In this document: one piece after another, positions 35,875 to 46,440 of the stretch
Position numbering within the stretch: position 1 is the stretch's first letter
Layout of the letters: every line of letters starts with the position of its first letter
DNA from: Yoonia sp. F2084L
GTDB taxonomy: Bacteria; Pseudomonadota; Alphaproteobacteria; Rhodobacterales; Rhodobacteraceae
Assembly (NCBI RefSeq): GCF_023015625.1
Contig: NZ_JALKAH010000001.1
Coordinates: 682,001 to 746,000, forward strand
DNA: 64,000 bases
Direction: 5' to 3'
Translations under genes and position numbers: made by a program
The notes under the pieces: model-generated
Database searches by the model: none
What the model was told of the DNA's origin: nothing
Seen by the model: the letters and a program-made list of their open reading frames with translations, nothing else

Positions 35875-36582
35875 ATGTCCGACCAAGAAGACGACATCAT
35901 CCTGTCCGAACTGACTGACGAAGACCTCGTCGCACAGATGTTCGATGACCTTTATGACGGCATGAAGGAAGAGATCGAGGAAGGGGTGAACATCCTTCTT
36001 GAGCGCGGGTGGGCGCCTTACCGCATTCTGACCGAAGCACTGGTGGGTGGAATGACCATTGTTGGTCACGACTTCCGCGATGGTATTCTCTTTGTGCCCG
36101 AGGTTCTGTTGGCGGCGAATGCCATGAAAGGCGGCATGTTTATCCTCAAACCGCTGCTGGCCGAAACTGGTGCACCGCGTGTTGGCAAGATGGTGATTGG
36201 GACGGTGAAGGGCGACATCCACGACATCGGCAAAAACCTTGTGTCGATGATGATGGAGGGTGCGGGCTTTGAGGTCGTTGATCTGGGTATCAACAACGCG
36301 GTTGAATCTTATCTTGAGGCGCTGGAAACCGAGAAGCCTGATATCCTTGGCATGTCTGCCTTGCTTACCACAACGATGCCTTACATGAAGGTTGTGATCG
36401 ACACGATGGTCGAAAAGGGCCTGCGCGATGATTATGTCGTGCTTGTCGGTGGTGCGCCTTTGAACGAGGAATTTGGCAAAGCCATCGGTGCTGACGCTTA
36501 TTGCCGCGATGCCGCCGTAGCGGTTGAAACCGCCAAGACATTCATGGCCCGCAAGCACAACCAAGGTGCTCCAGCCGCTTGA
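35875..36582 (+). CDS. Corrinoid (B12-binding) protein, cobalamin module of split methionine synthase
   Basis: A 235-residue protein with the MetH-like cap domain (about 15-95) and the B12-binding Rossmann domain (about 100-225). The lower cobalt ligand motif D-x-H-x-x-G is in GTVKGDIHDIGKNLVSMMM (about residues 103-121), followed by GMSALLTTTMPYMK and VLVGGAPLN. It should carry the methyl group between methyl-THF and homocysteine modules. The first 40 residues are strongly acidic (SDQEDDIILSELTDEDLV, then KEEIEEG). A Shine-Dalgarno AAGGG lies before the ATG. Operon with a small membrane protein and DUF1638, the usual Roseobacter order. A methylamine corrinoid protein is the alternative, but no mttB or mtmB is near. 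Confidence 0.9.
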   Translation: MSDQEDDIILSELTDEDLVAQMFDDLYDGMKEEIEEGVNILLERGWAPYRILTEALVGGMTIVGHDFRDGILFVPEVLLAANAMKGGMFILKPLLAETGAPRVGKMVIGTVKGDIHDIGKNLVSMMMEGAGFEVVDLGINNAVESYLEALETEKPDILGMSALLTTTMPYMKVVIDTMVEKGLRDDYVVLVGGAPLNEEFGKAIGADAYCRDAAVAVETAKTFMARKHNQGAPAA

Positions 36583-36632
36583 TCTTCACTTATGGGCATG
36601 TCGTTCTTATCTATCTGACATAGGAGAATAAC

Positions 36633-36827
36633 ATGCCCATTGATCGTCTCGTTCTTATTGTTGTTTTGGTGATTGCAGCCGCGGCGGCGACCGTTGCCGG
36701 TGCTTTGATGCTGATCGGCAGGCTGGATATCGATTCAATGCTAGGCATCGCGGGTTTGAGCGTGATCGCCCTTTGCGCGTCATTTGCATTGCGCAAATTC
36801 ACTGACCGCAAGCGCGATGACATCTGA
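36633..36827 (+). CDS. Small membrane protein between corrinoid protein and DUF1638
   Basis: A 64-residue protein with two hydrophobic helices (about 6-28 and 36-54) and a basic end RKFTDRKRDDI. TAGGAGAAT lies before the ATG. It overlaps the DUF1638 start by 11 bases, showing translational coupling. No family is recognised. Confidence 0.65.
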   Translation: MPIDRLVLIVVLVIAAAAATVAGALMLIGRLDIDSMLGIAGLSVIALCASFALRKFTDRKRDDI

Positions 36828-37443
36828 CACCACCCTTATAACCGCCGGTCTGGCGCCCCAGGGAGAAGGCCGTGTATTACTGATTGCCTGCGGCGCCTTG
36901 GCCCGTGAAATTCTTGCCATTAAGGCGACCAACGCGCTTGATCATCTGGACCTGCAGTGTTTGCCCGCCATTCTGCACAACCACCCTGAGCGTATTGTGC
37001 CTGCCGTGCGCGAAGCCGTCGCCAGATATGGTGGGGCCTACGAACAGCTATTCGTGGTCTACGCCGACTGCGGTACAGGTGGACAGCTGCAAGCCGCCTG
37101 CGCCGACATGGGGGTTGAGATGGTCGCGGGCCCGCATTGCTATTCCTTCTTTGAGGGCAACGAAGCCTTCGTCGCCCGCGATGAAATAACCGCCTTTTAT
37201 CTGACCGACTTCCTGGTCCGCCAATTCGAGGCTTTTGTGTGGAAACCCTTAGGCTTGGACCGTCATCCTGATCTGCGGGACATGTACTTTGGCAACTACG
37301 AAAAGCTGGTGTATCAGGCGCAAACGGATGACCCGGCCTTGACCCAGAAAGCCAAGGATTACGCTGGGAAATTAGGCCTCGCATTTGAACGCCGGTTCAC
37401 CGGCTATGGCGATCTGACGCCAGCGCTCACAGCAATTTCTTAG
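36817..37443 (+). CDS. DUF1638 domain-containing protein
   Basis: A 208-residue cytosolic protein of a family found next to corrinoid methyltransferase genes. Seen: LLIACGALAREILAI (about 22-36), the Cys/Gly segment VVYADCGTGGQL (about 80-91) and GPHCYSFFEGNEAF (about 104-117), giving cysteines and histidine that may bind metal or cobalamin. It begins inside the preceding small gene and shares its stop with sufE on the other strand (4-base overlap). Context suggests a helper in corrinoid chemistry; its reaction is unknown. Confidence 0.85.
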   Translation: MTSDTTLITAGLAPQGEGRVLLIACGALAREILAIKATNALDHLDLQCLPAILHNHPERIVPAVREAVARYGGAYEQLFVVYADCGTGGQLQAACADMGVEMVAGPHCYSFFEGNEAFVARDEITAFYLTDFLVRQFEAFVWKPLGLDRHPDLRDMYFGNYEKLVYQAQTDDPALTQKAKDYAGKLGLAFERRFTGYGDLTPALTAIS

Positions 37444-37850
37444 ACCGCCGCTGCCGCGGTTTCACGAATGCGGTCCACCATCGCGCGCAACCCGTTTGAG
37501 CGTTGCGCAGACAAATGATCATTCAGGCCCAACCGTCCCAGTTCTGCCACCGCATCAATCTTGGTGATCTCACTGACTGGCCGGTTGTTATAAAGCGCAA
37601 TCAGCACCGCAATCAGACCCCGCACGATCATCGCATCGCTTTCGCCCCGAAAGGTAAAGGTGTCACCGTCGATCTTGGGCACCAACCATACCTGACTGGC
37701 ACAGCCGTCGACCTTGGTCGCAGGCACGCGCAACGCGTCTTCCAAAGGGTCCATCGCCTTGCCCATGTCAATCACATGGCGATAGCGATCTTCCCAATCA
37801 TCAAGGAATTCAAAGGTTTCAACAAGGTCTTCAAAATCAGGATTAGCCAT
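37440..37850 (-). CDS. sufE: SufE family cysteine desulfuration protein
   Basis: A 136-residue Fe-S assembly protein that takes persulfide from SufS. The acceptor cysteine is in VDGCASQVWLVP (about residues 48-59), after RYRHVIDMGKAM. Its stop overlaps the convergent DUF1638 stop by 4 bases (TTAG). Confidence 0.93.
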   Translation of the reverse strand: MANPDFEDLVETFEFLDDWEDRYRHVIDMGKAMDPLEDALRVPATKVDGCASQVWLVPKIDGDTFTFRGESDAMIVRGLIAVLIALYNNRPVSEITKIDAVAELGRLGLNDHLSAQRSNGLRAMVDRIRETAAAAV

Positions 37851-37911
37851 TTGCGCCCTTTGGGTTCAGTGCCTGTTAGGGATGTAGGTCCCCTACCCCG
37901 AAACGTCCAGA

Positions 37912-39069
37912 TCAAAGCGCGACGGTGACAACCTTCTGGCCTTTCACGGCTAACCCAACCTGACCTTCGCAAAGTTGCAATGCATCATTACCAAACACCT
38001 CACGCCGCCAGCCTTTCAAGGCCACAACATCACGTTGCCCCGCAGCCAGCGCATCCAGATCAGCGGAACTGGCGATCAGCTTGGGTGCGACCTCGGCATC
38101 GTCAGTCTTTGCCTTGAGCAACACACGCAGCATATCGGCCAATGCTGGGTTCACCTGCAATTTTGCCCGATTATTATCAACCTGCGGCATATCATCAGGT
38201 TTCACGGCCTGACCTGCCTTGACCGCCGCCAGAATACCTTCTGCGATGTCACCCTTGCGCGCTTCGCGCAGCAACAATCGAGACCGGCTCAAATCCTTTT
38301 CGGATTGCGGCTTGGTCGAGGCCAATTCAACCAATGCATCGTCCTTGAACACACGGTTACGTGGCACATTACGCTCTTGGGCATAGGTCTCGCGGAAACG
38401 TGCCAACTCGCGCACGATCGCCAAAAACTTGCCGGACTGCGTGCGTGTTTTTACACGTTTCCACGCATTGTCCGGGTCGGCCTGATAGGTGGCAGGATCT
38501 TCCAAAACGGCCATCTCTTCGGTCACCCATTTGCTGCGGCCGGACTTTGCCAGACGCGCCGACAAATACTCGTAGATGTCACGCAGGTGCGTCACGTCAG
38601 CCAAGGCATATTTTGCCTGCGCATCGGTCAGTGGACGGCGCGACCAATCAGTGAAACGGGATGATTTATCGAGGTCTGATTTTGTGATCTTACGGACCAG
38701 CGTTTCATATCCCGCCTGTTCACCGAACCCGCAGACCATAGCGGCGACCTGTGTGTCAAAAAGCGGTTCCGGGATGACACCTGCATCGACATAAAAGATC
38801 TCAAGATCCTGCCGGGCCGCGTGAAAGACTTTCACAACCCCGTGGTCCTTGAACAGATCATAAAGCGGCTCCAACGACAGTCCGTCGGCCAGTGGATCAA
38901 GCAATACGGCATCCGCGCCACTGTCATCTTGGTAGGCCAGCTGCACCAGACAGAGCTTTGAATAATAGGTTCGTTCACGTAAAAACTCAGTATCGACAGT
39001 GACATAGGCGCGCTTTGCGGCCTCGTGGCAGAACGCGGCCAAATCTTGGGTCGTTGTGATTGTCTTCAT
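37912..39069 (-). CDS. rnd: Ribonuclease D
   Basis: A 385-residue 3'-5' exoribonuclease for tRNA and structured RNA ends. DEDD exonuclease residues are seen in VTVDTEFLRERTYY (Asp/Glu, about 23-36), VFHAARQDLEIF (about 79-90) and the C-terminal KYALADVTHLRDIYEYL. The HRDC domain (about 210-290) is recognisable by LARFRETYAQERNVPRNRVFKD. Normal length. Confidence 0.94.
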   Translation of the reverse strand: MKTITTTQDLAAFCHEAAKRAYVTVDTEFLRERTYYSKLCLVQLAYQDDSGADAVLLDPLADGLSLEPLYDLFKDHGVVKVFHAARQDLEIFYVDAGVIPEPLFDTQVAAMVCGFGEQAGYETLVRKITKSDLDKSSRFTDWSRRPLTDAQAKYALADVTHLRDIYEYLSARLAKSGRSKWVTEEMAVLEDPATYQADPDNAWKRVKTRTQSGKFLAIVRELARFRETYAQERNVPRNRVFKDDALVELASTKPQSEKDLSRSRLLLREARKGDIAEGILAAVKAGQAVKPDDMPQVDNNRAKLQVNPALADMLRVLLKAKTDDAEVAPKLIASSADLDALAAGQRDVVALKGWRREVFGNDALQLCEGQVGLAVKGQKVVTVAL

Positions 39070-39136
39070 GTCAGTCCGTCAATGCAAAGGCTTTTCAGAC
39101 TGATAGGCGATTGCACCGCCGATGGAAAGCGCGGGC

Positions 39137-39733
39137 TTATCCTTGCAAGGTAACCGGGGTGCGATCACCCGCTGCAAAGCGGCGCAGGACAGCCGGGTAA
39201 AGGGCATGTTCGAGCGGTAGCAAGCGCGCCGCAAGTGTCTGAGGTGTATCATCTGCTTGCATAGACATGCGGGCCTGCCCCAGGATCGGCCCGTCATCCA
39301 AGGCAGCCGTGACTTCATGCACAGTGCAGCCATGTTCCGTATCGCCCGCTTCCAATGCGCGGGCATGCGTATGAAGCCCCTTGTATTTGGGCAAAAGCGA
39401 TGGATGGATATTCAACATGCGCCCTTCCCATTTCGCCATGAACTCTGCCGTCAAAATGCGCATGAAACCGGCAAGGCAAATGATGTCAGGCCGGGCTGTT
39501 TGCAAGGCTTTGTGCAACGCGGCCTCAAACCCGGACCGATCCTTGCCGTAAGGTTTGTGATCAATCGCCAGTGTCGGAATATGCAGGCTGCGCGCTTTGG
39601 CCAACCCGCCGGCCTGCGGATCATTCGACATGACCAACACGGGCCTTGCAGGATGATCACCGCGCATCGACTGCGCCAGAGCGACCATGTTGGACCCGCC
39701 GCCAGAAATCAGGATCGCAACCCGTTTGGTCAC
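39137..39733 (-). CDS. purN: Phosphoribosylglycinamide formyltransferase
   Basis: A 198-residue GAR transformylase using 10-formyl-THF. Start [19 protein letters not shown]; active-site Asn-His-Asp are in [18 protein letters not shown] and the [11 protein letters not shown] loop, where the usual GxD aspartate is seen. Its start overlaps the purM stop by 4 bases. Confidence 0.95.
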   Translation of the reverse strand: MTKRVAILISGGGSNMVALAQSMRGDHPARPVLVMSNDPQAGGLAKARSLHIPTLAIDHKPYGKDRSGFEAALHKALQTARPDIICLAGFMRILTAEFMAKWEGRMLNIHPSLLPKYKGLHTHARALEAGDTEHGCTVHEVTAALDDGPILGQARMSMQADDTPQTLAARLLPLEHALYPAVLRRFAAGDRTPVTLQG

Positions 39734-40773
39734 AAAAGGGTGCCTGTGTAGGTCACACCTTCACCTTGCGTCACAGTGCCCAGCCGGTGCACCGTTTCAC
39801 CCTCATCGGTCAGCAGCTTGGTCAAGGTATCTGCCTTGCTCTGATCCACCGCAAGAACCATGCCAATGCCAGCATTGAAGGTCTTGAGCAACTCAGCCTC
39901 AGCCATGCCCCCGGTTTCTGCCAGCCATCCGAAGACAGGCGGCAGGTCCCAAGCGCCCAAATCAATCTGTGCGCCCATGCTATCGGGCAAAACACGCGGC
40001 AGGTTTTCGGTCAGGCCCCCGCCGGTAATATGGGCCAGCGCATGCACGCCACCTGCGCGCACCGCAGTAAGCGCTTGTTTTACATAAAGACGCGTCGGCG
40101 CCAGCAAGGCCGCCCCCAATGTCGCATCTGTGAACGGAGCATTGTCCGCCCATGCAAGGCCGGATGTATCGACAATGCGGCGCACCAGCGAATACCCGTT
40201 GGAGTGCACACCGTCTGATGCCAGACCCAGCAGCACGTCGCCTTCGCGGACACCGGCAGGCAATTCGGCACCGCGTTCCATCGCGCCAACGGCAAAGCCG
40301 GCCAGATCGAAATCGCCTTCGTGATACATCCCCGGCATCTCGGCTGTCTCACCACCAATCAAAGCACAGCCAGAGGCTTCGCAGCCCGCAGCAATACCTT
40401 CGATGATGCGGGTCGCCTCATCGAGTTCCAGCTTACCGGTTGCAAAATAATCAAGGAAAAACAACGGCTCCGCGCCTTGGCAAACCAGATCGTTTACACA
40501 CATTGCGACCAGATCTATGCCTATTGTATCGACATTTCCGGTGTCTATCGCGATCCGCAGCTTGGTGCCAACGCCATCGGTCGCAGCCACTAGAACCGGG
40601 TCGGAATACCCTGCCCCTTTTAGATCAAACAGCGCACCAAAACCGCCTAAACCGGCCATCACACCCGGGCGCGCCGTGCGCTTGGCCGCTGGCTTGATCC
40701 GCTCCACCAGCGCGTTGCCCGCATCAATATCGACCCCTGCATCAGCATAGGTCAGGCCATTTTTCTTGGTCAT
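39730..40773 (-). CDS. purM: Phosphoribosylformylglycinamidine cyclo-ligase
   Basis: A 347-residue AIR synthase. [11 protein letters not shown] and [15 protein letters not shown] (about residues 63-77) mark the ATP part; [21 protein letters not shown] (about 140-160) and [15 protein letters not shown] follow. AGGAGCTG lies before the ATG. Pairs with purN. Confidence 0.96.
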   Translation of the reverse strand: MTKKNGLTYADAGVDIDAGNALVERIKPAAKRTARPGVMAGLGGFGALFDLKGAGYSDPVLVAATDGVGTKLRIAIDTGNVDTIGIDLVAMCVNDLVCQGAEPLFFLDYFATGKLELDEATRIIEGIAAGCEASGCALIGGETAEMPGMYHEGDFDLAGFAVGAMERGAELPAGVREGDVLLGLASDGVHSNGYSLVRRIVDTSGLAWADNAPFTDATLGAALLAPTRLYVKQALTAVRAGGVHALAHITGGGLTENLPRVLPDSMGAQIDLGAWDLPPVFGWLAETGGMAEAELLKTFNAGIGMVLAVDQSKADTLTKLLTDEGETVHRLGTVTQGEGVTYTGTLL

Positions 40774-40899
40774 GGGGCAGCTCCTGTCGTGTTTGGGGTT
40801 CGTTACCGTATCGTTTGCTCAAAGGGAACAGGAATTGGCACGCGTCGTCATTCCTGTCTTGACGCAACCGACCGGTCTGGTAGTCCGAAACTCACAAGG

Positions 40900-40976
40900 G
40901 GGCCTGTAGCTCAATTGGTTAGAGCAGAGCGCTCATAACGCTTTGGTTGCGGGTTCAAGTCCTGCCGGGCCTACCA
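40900..40976 (+). tRNA. tRNA with CAU anticodon, most likely tRNA-Ile2 (lysidine) rather than elongator Met
   Basis: A 77-base cloverleaf with encoded CCA. Acceptor GGGCCTG/CGGGCCT (two G-U pairs), D stem GCTC/GAGC, anticodon loop CTCATAA at 40931-40937, T stem GCGGG/CCTGC with loop TTCAAGT. C4-G69 and C5-G68 are the pairs TilS uses to recognise tRNA-Ile2, whereas E. coli tRNA-Met has U4-A5, so Ile2 is favoured. A TTGACG at 40859-40864 may be a -35 box. Confidence 0.93.
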
Positions 40977-40991
40977 TCCCCATCCCTGACG

Positions 40992-43025
40992 CTAGGCAAC
41001 CGCCGTCGTTTGTTGGCGCAAATATGTGCGGACCGCGTCAAGTTCCATTGGTTTGGAATAAAGATAACCCTGACCGATTTGCGCGCCCTTTTCAGCAACA
41101 ATCGCGGCTTGCTGTGGTGTTTCAATTCCCTCTACCACAACCGTGCTACCCAGCCCGGTTGCCATTTCAACGATGCTTTCAAACAGGAACAACGTTTCGT
41201 CATCCTCGCTGATATCGGTGATGAACTCTCGGTCGATCTTAATCTCTTCAAAACCAAAGAGGCGCAGATAGCTCAGCGATGAATAGCCCGTGCCAAAGTC
41301 ATCAAGGGATATCCGAACACCGTGCCGCCGTAATGCCGTCAGCACATCTTTGACCGCTGCCCAGTTTTCAACAGCCGTGCTTTCGGTAACCTCGATAGTC
41401 AGACGTTGGGCCGGTAATCTGGTCTCGGTCAGGATGTCCAGAACCGCCTCTGTCAATCCGCCCAGGCGAAAATTCTGGGCCGAGATGTTGGTGCTTAGTC
41501 CGATCTGCAACCCGGACGTGGCCTCTATATCGGCCACAAATGATGCCGCCGTCCGCAGAACCTCAAGGTCGAGCAGCCGGATCAGGCCGATTTCCTCGGC
41601 GATGGGGATGAATTCCGCCGGCCCTATTTCCTCATCACCCATTTTCCAGCGCGCCAAAGCCTCAAAGCCAAAAAGCCGCCCCTCACTCAGGCAAACCTTG
41701 GGCTGCAAAGCCACGCGAATCTGATGATTTGCAATTGCGCCTGGCAACTCGGCCGCGATCTTAGTGCGGCGACCGGCCGATATACGTATCTTTTCGTCAT
41801 AAATCTGAAACAGATTCCGACCTGCCGCCTTCGCGGCATAAAGTGCGGCATCTGCTGCTTTCAACAGTTCGGTCGGTGAGGCCTGTTCGATATCGTCAAC
41901 CAAAGCCACGCCAATAGAGCATTGGGGCTGAATCGCATTACCTTCAAAAAGCACCGTCTCTTCGAAGGCGGCCAAAACGCACCGACCAACCTCTGCTGGC
42001 GACATGAAAACGTCGTTCTGGCGCAAGACCAGCGCGAACTCATCACCGCCCAATCGCGACACTAAACCATCGGCTGTATCTGCAAGTCGAGTCAGCCGTT
42101 GTGCGACCGCCACCAGCAAAGCATCACCAGCGGCATGGCCCAGCGTGTCATTGATCGCCTTGAACTCATCCATATCGACAAGCGCGATCATGACCCCAGA
42201 GCCCAGCTGTTCATTCAACGTCTGCTGTACGTGGTCACGGAACATGCTGCGGTTTGCAAGACCTGTCAAAGCGTCATGCGACATCAGGAATTTCGCCTGT
42301 GCCTCGGCTGCGGTCTTTTGCTGTTCGAGGCGCACACGGGCGCGCAGGCCGTTCAAAACATTGCTCATGCGATTGCGTTCACGACTTGCCAACGCGCGAA
42401 AGACAAAAAATGCAGCGATGAATGCGGCGATGGCATAGTATCCCTGTCGTGTCGTGATCGCGGTCAAATCACTCTCAACCACATAAGCCCCCATCACATC
42501 GCCAATCTGATAGGTCCCCTCGCCGAACCTGGCATTGTGGCAAGTCACGCAGCTTTCTTGGTAGGCAATTGATGGGTAAATTGTACGGCCAATCAATCGA
42601 CCGTTTTCGATGCGATGCTCATGCAATTGCGACAATTCAGCATTATTCACAAAGCCTTGTATGATACGACGCAGTCGCGGGTCTTGCTCGCGGGTCTGCA
42701 TTTCCAGTCCCGGAAGGCCCGGCATTCTGACTGTAGTCCCGATAACACTGCTTTCATCTGTCTTTGATGCTGTGAAATGTTCGATGCCCATCCTGCGAAA
42801 CGTCGCTGGCACAGGCGCGCCGTCGCCACGTGCATCAGTAAACGTGGATACAAAACTATCCGTCATTTTGATTAACTGTAATCGCTGCGCTGTTTCCGCC
42901 CTGTTCGTTTCCCATGTGGAGATAGCAAAATAGCCCAACGCGATCATTATGGCACCAACGGCAGTAAATGCGGTTGATGTCCTCCGAGATTGGTACCTTC
43001 TTATGTTCGACAAACGTTGGTCCAT
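40992..43025 (-). CDS. GGDEF-EAL protein with a periplasmic heme-binding (Tll0287-like) sensor
   Basis: A 677-residue cyclic-di-GMP enzyme. TM1 is at about 18-38. The periplasmic sensor (about 40-190) has one c-type heme site CVTCHN, as in Tll0287-like domains, and TM2 is at about 193-213. GGDEF domain (about 250-410): RLGGDEFALV is intact, so diguanylate cyclase activity is possible. EAL domain (about 425-670): FEALARW and the DDFGTGYSSLSYLR loop are intact, so phosphodiesterase activity is possible too. A heme c sensor suggests response to redox, oxygen or NO. Single gene next to a tRNA. Confidence 0.92.
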   Translation of the reverse strand: MDQRLSNIRRYQSRRTSTAFTAVGAIMIALGYFAISTWETNRAETAQRLQLIKMTDSFVSTFTDARGDGAPVPATFRRMGIEHFTASKTDESSVIGTTVRMPGLPGLEMQTREQDPRLRRIIQGFVNNAELSQLHEHRIENGRLIGRTIYPSIAYQESCVTCHNARFGEGTYQIGDVMGAYVVESDLTAITTRQGYYAIAAFIAAFFVFRALASRERNRMSNVLNGLRARVRLEQQKTAAEAQAKFLMSHDALTGLANRSMFRDHVQQTLNEQLGSGVMIALVDMDEFKAINDTLGHAAGDALLVAVAQRLTRLADTADGLVSRLGGDEFALVLRQNDVFMSPAEVGRCVLAAFEETVLFEGNAIQPQCSIGVALVDDIEQASPTELLKAADAALYAAKAAGRNLFQIYDEKIRISAGRRTKIAAELPGAIANHQIRVALQPKVCLSEGRLFGFEALARWKMGDEEIGPAEFIPIAEEIGLIRLLDLEVLRTAASFVADIEATSGLQIGLSTNISAQNFRLGGLTEAVLDILTETRLPAQRLTIEVTESTAVENWAAVKDVLTALRRHGVRISLDDFGTGYSSLSYLRLFGFEEIKIDREFITDISEDDETLFLFESIVEMATGLGSTVVVEGIETPQQAAIVAEKGAQIGQGYLYSKPMELDAVRTYLRQQTTAVA

Positions 43026-43234
43026 TCGCACCCCGGTTCAATGAGACCCCGCAATAAAGCCTAAAGCTGAATTATGTGTTGTCAGAGGTGTCATTGGACC
43101 GCGACGCGTGGTTTGGGCGGCAGGCCAATGTCACAGGTCAGTTCCGGTCGTTTTGGTGTACAAATGCATACTGTCTTTTCCAAAGCGATGAGATGCGCTA
43201 TGGCAAGCCAAACCCACGAAAGCGGAGCAAAAAC

Positions 43235-44443
43235 ATGTCAAAAATCAAGGTCGAAAATCCTATTGTCGAACTCGACGGTGATGAAATGACCCGCATCATG
43301 TGGGACTTCATCAAGCAAAAGCTGATCCTGCCTTATCTGGACATTGACCTGCTTTACTATGATCTGGCGATGGAGGTACGTGACGAAACCAACGACCAGA
43401 TTACGATTGATGCCGCCGAAAAGATCAAGGAAATCGGCGTTGGCGTGAAGTGTGCCACGATCACACCGGATGAGGCCCGGGTCGAGGAATTCAACCTCAA
43501 AGAGATGTGGCGCTCGCCCAATGGGACGATCCGTAATATCCTTGGCGGGGTTGTGTTCCGTGCACCGATCATCTGCAAGAACGTGCCGCGTCTGGTGCCG
43601 GGTTGGACCGACCCGATTGTCATCGGACGCCACGCCTTTGGCGACCAGTACAAGGCGACAGACTTCTTGATGCCTGGACCCGGCAAGCTGACGATGAAAT
43701 TTGTGGGCGAAGATGGCACGGTGATCGAGAAAGAGGTGTTCGACAGCCCCTCCGCCGGTGTCGCGATGGGCATGTATAACCTGGACGCGTCGATCTTTGA
43801 TTTCGCGCGCGCGTCATTCAACTATGGTCTGAACCTTGGCTGGCCGGTTTATCTGTCCACCAAGAACACGATCCTCAAGGTCTATGACGGACGATTCAAA
43901 GACATCTTTCAAGAGGTCTATGACACGGAATTCAAGGATCAGTTCGAAGAGGCCGGGATCGAATACCAACACCGACTGATTGACGACATGGTTGCATCAG
44001 CAATGAAGTGGTCGGGTAAATTCGTCTGGGCCTGCAAAAACTACGATGGCGATGTGCAGTCCGATACGGTTGCGCAGGGGTTCGGCTCGCTCGGCCTGAT
44101 GACCAGCCAGTTGATGACGCCCGATGGCAAAATTGTTGAGGCCGAGGCCGCGCATGGCACGGTCACCCGTCACTACCGGCAGCACCAAGAAGGGCAAGCA
44201 ACGTCCACCAACTCTATCGCGTCTATTTTTGCTTGGACGGGCGGATTGAAGCACCGGGCAAAACTGGATGACAACGCGCAACTGATGGCATTCGCGGACA
44301 CCCTTGAAAAGGTGATCGTCGATACCGTCGAAAGCGGGTTCATGACCAAGGACCTTGCCTTGCTGGTCGGCCCTGATCAAGGTTGGTTGACCACGATTGG
44401 GTTCTTGGAAAAGATAGACGAAAATTTGAACGCCGCGATGTAG
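43235..44443 (+). CDS. icd: Isocitrate dehydrogenase (NADP+)
   Basis: A 402-residue eukaryotic-type homodimeric IDH of the TCA cycle. Start [37 protein letters not shown] (about 97-113) and [19 protein letters not shown] carry substrate residues; [15 protein letters not shown] is near the end. Start set at 43235 with GGAG upstream; the open frame extends 53 codons further without protein-like content. Confidence 0.96.
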   Translation: MSKIKVENPIVELDGDEMTRIMWDFIKQKLILPYLDIDLLYYDLAMEVRDETNDQITIDAAEKIKEIGVGVKCATITPDEARVEEFNLKEMWRSPNGTIRNILGGVVFRAPIICKNVPRLVPGWTDPIVIGRHAFGDQYKATDFLMPGPGKLTMKFVGEDGTVIEKEVFDSPSAGVAMGMYNLDASIFDFARASFNYGLNLGWPVYLSTKNTILKVYDGRFKDIFQEVYDTEFKDQFEEAGIEYQHRLIDDMVASAMKWSGKFVWACKNYDGDVQSDTVAQGFGSLGLMTSQLMTPDGKIVEAEAAHGTVTRHYRQHQEGQATSTNSIASIFAWTGGLKHRAKLDDNAQLMAFADTLEKVIVDTVESGFMTKDLALLVGPDQGWLTTIGFLEKIDENLNAAM

Positions 44444-44511
44444 GCCGCGCGACATAGATCGACAAACATAGGGCAATAATCCCAGTGATCCTTGCTCATC
44501 TTAGACAGGAA

Positions 44512-44537
44512 TGCCGCATTCTATGAACACTGCGGCA
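44512..44537. other. Hairpin between icd and typA
   Basis: Perfect 7-bp TGCCGCA/TGCGGCA with a 12-base loop, about 70 bases past the icd stop and 85 before typA. No T run follows; an icd mRNA end or processing site is possible. Confidence 0.35.
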
Positions 44538-44622
44538 CAACACGCCTGCATGTGACTTTAGGGGCTAGCTTTTGCTGCAATTGCACGGTATCCGCCCGAC
44601 AACTCCAGACAAAGGCAGACTT

Positions 44623-46440
44623 ATGGATATCCGCAATATCGCGATCATCGCGCACGTTGACCACGGCAAGACGACCCTTGTTGATGAACTCCTCAAGCAA
44701 TCCGGTATCTACCGGGAAAATGAGGCGACCCAAGAACGCGCGATGGACAGCAACGATATCGAACGCGAGCGCGGGATCACCATTCTTGCGAAATGTACGT
44801 CCGTCGAATGGAAAGGTACTCGTATCAACATCGTCGACACCCCCGGCCACGCCGACTTTGGTGGCGAGGTTGAGCGTATCCTGTCGATGGTTGATGGCGT
44901 CGTTCTGCTAGTGGACGCCGCCGAAGGGCCGATGCCACAGACGAAATTTGTGACCTCCAAGGCGCTGGCTCTTGGTCTGCGTCCGATCGTTGTGGTCAAC
45001 AAGGTCGATAAGGCCGACGGCGAACCTGACAGGGCCGTTGACGATTGCTTTGATTTGTTTGCCGCTTTGGAAGCAAACGATGATCAGCTTGATTTCCCAA
45101 CCATGTTTGCCTCTGGCCGCGCTGGGTGGTGTGATGAGACACTGGACGGGCCGCGCGAGAACCTAGATGCGCTGTTCGACTTGATCGTCAAACACGTCCC
45201 CTCGCCTGCACAAATCGCGCACAAAGACGAACCGTTCCGCATGTTGGCGACCACATTGTCCGCTGATCCCTTCATCGGTCGTATCCTGACAGGCCGCGTT
45301 GAGTCTGGCACATTGAAAGCCGGTGAAACCGTCAAGGCGCTGTCGCGCGACGGGACCAAGATCGAACAGTTCCGCGTGTCCAAGGTACTCGCCTTCCGTG
45401 GCCTGTCCCAAACCGCCATCGACGCGGCTGAGGCAGGCGACATCGTCACCCTTGCCGGTATGACCAAAGCGACCGTGGCTGACACGATCTGCGATCTATC
45501 CGTAGATGACGCGATCCCGGCCCAACCGATTGACCCGCCCACCATCACAGTCACTTTCGGCATCAATGACAGCCCATTGGCTGGCAAAGACGGCAAGAAA
45601 GTACAATCGCGCGTCATCCGTGACCGTCTGATGAAAGAAGCCGAAGTCAACGTCGCGATCAAAATCGCCGACACACCGGGCGGTGATGCCTTCGAAGTGT
45701 CCGGCCGTGGCGAATTGCAAATGGGCGTCTTGATCGAAAACATGCGCCGCGAAGGGTTTGAGCTGTCCATTTCGCGCCCACAGGTGATTTTTACCGAAGT
45801 TGACGGCGTCCGCCATGAACCCGTCGAAGAAGTGACCATTGACGTGGATGATGAATACACCGGTTCCGTCGTTGAAAAGCTGACCGGTCCCCGCAAAGGC
45901 GAACTGACCGAGATGAAGCCCGCAGGTGCTGGCAAAACACGCATTATCGCCCATGTGCCGTCGCGCGGGTTAATCGGCTATCACGGTGAATTCCTGACCG
46001 ACACGCGCGGCTCTGGCGTGTTGAACCGCTTGTTCCACGGCACCACACCTTACAAAGGCAAGATCGAAGGCCGTCGTCAGGGGGTTCTGATTTCGATGGA
46101 AAACGGCGCGTCCGTGGCCTTTGCCCTGTGGAACCTCGAAGACCGCGGCAAGATGTTTATCGGCGCGCAGGAAGCGATCTACACCGGCATGATCATCGGC
46201 GAACACAGCCGTGAGAATGACCTGGAAGTGAACCCGCTGAAAGGCAAAAAGCTGACCAACGTGCGTGCCTCTGGCACCGACGAAGCGGTCCGCCTGACCA
46301 CACCTGTCATCATGTCGCTGGAGCAGGCGATTGCTTACATCGACGATGATGAACTTGTCGAGGTTACGCCAAACGCGATCCGGCTGCGCAAGCGCTATCT
46401 GGACCCACACGAGCGCAAGCGGCAGTCACGTTCAGCCTAA
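44623..46440 (+). CDS. typA: Ribosome-associated GTPase TypA/BipA
   Basis: A 605-residue translational GTPase active in 50S assembly and stress. G1 is [16 protein letters not shown] (residues 9-24), G2 RERGITI, G3 [11 protein letters not shown] and G4 NKVDK. EF-G-like domains II, III and V follow, and the BipA-specific C-terminal domain includes [28 protein letters not shown] precedes the ATG at 44623. Its stop overlaps that of the convergent MOSC gene by 4 bases (CTAA). Confidence 0.96.
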   Translation: MDIRNIAIIAHVDHGKTTLVDELLKQSGIYRENEATQERAMDSNDIERERGITILAKCTSVEWKGTRINIVDTPGHADFGGEVERILSMVDGVVLLVDAAEGPMPQTKFVTSKALALGLRPIVVVNKVDKADGEPDRAVDDCFDLFAALEANDDQLDFPTMFASGRAGWCDETLDGPRENLDALFDLIVKHVPSPAQIAHKDEPFRMLATTLSADPFIGRILTGRVESGTLKAGETVKALSRDGTKIEQFRVSKVLAFRGLSQTAIDAAEAGDIVTLAGMTKATVADTICDLSVDDAIPAQPIDPPTITVTFGINDSPLAGKDGKKVQSRVIRDRLMKEAEVNVAIKIADTPGGDAFEVSGRGELQMGVLIENMRREGFELSISRPQVIFTEVDGVRHEPVEEVTIDVDDEYTGSVVEKLTGPRKGELTEMKPAGAGKTRIIAHVPSRGLIGYHGEFLTDTRGSGVLNRLFHGTTPYKGKIEGRRQGVLISMENGASVAFALWNLEDRGKMFIGAQEAIYTGMIIGEHSRENDLEVNPLKGKKLTNVRASGTDEAVRLTTPVIMSLEQAIAYIDDDELVEVTPNAIRLRKRYLDPHERKRQSRSA

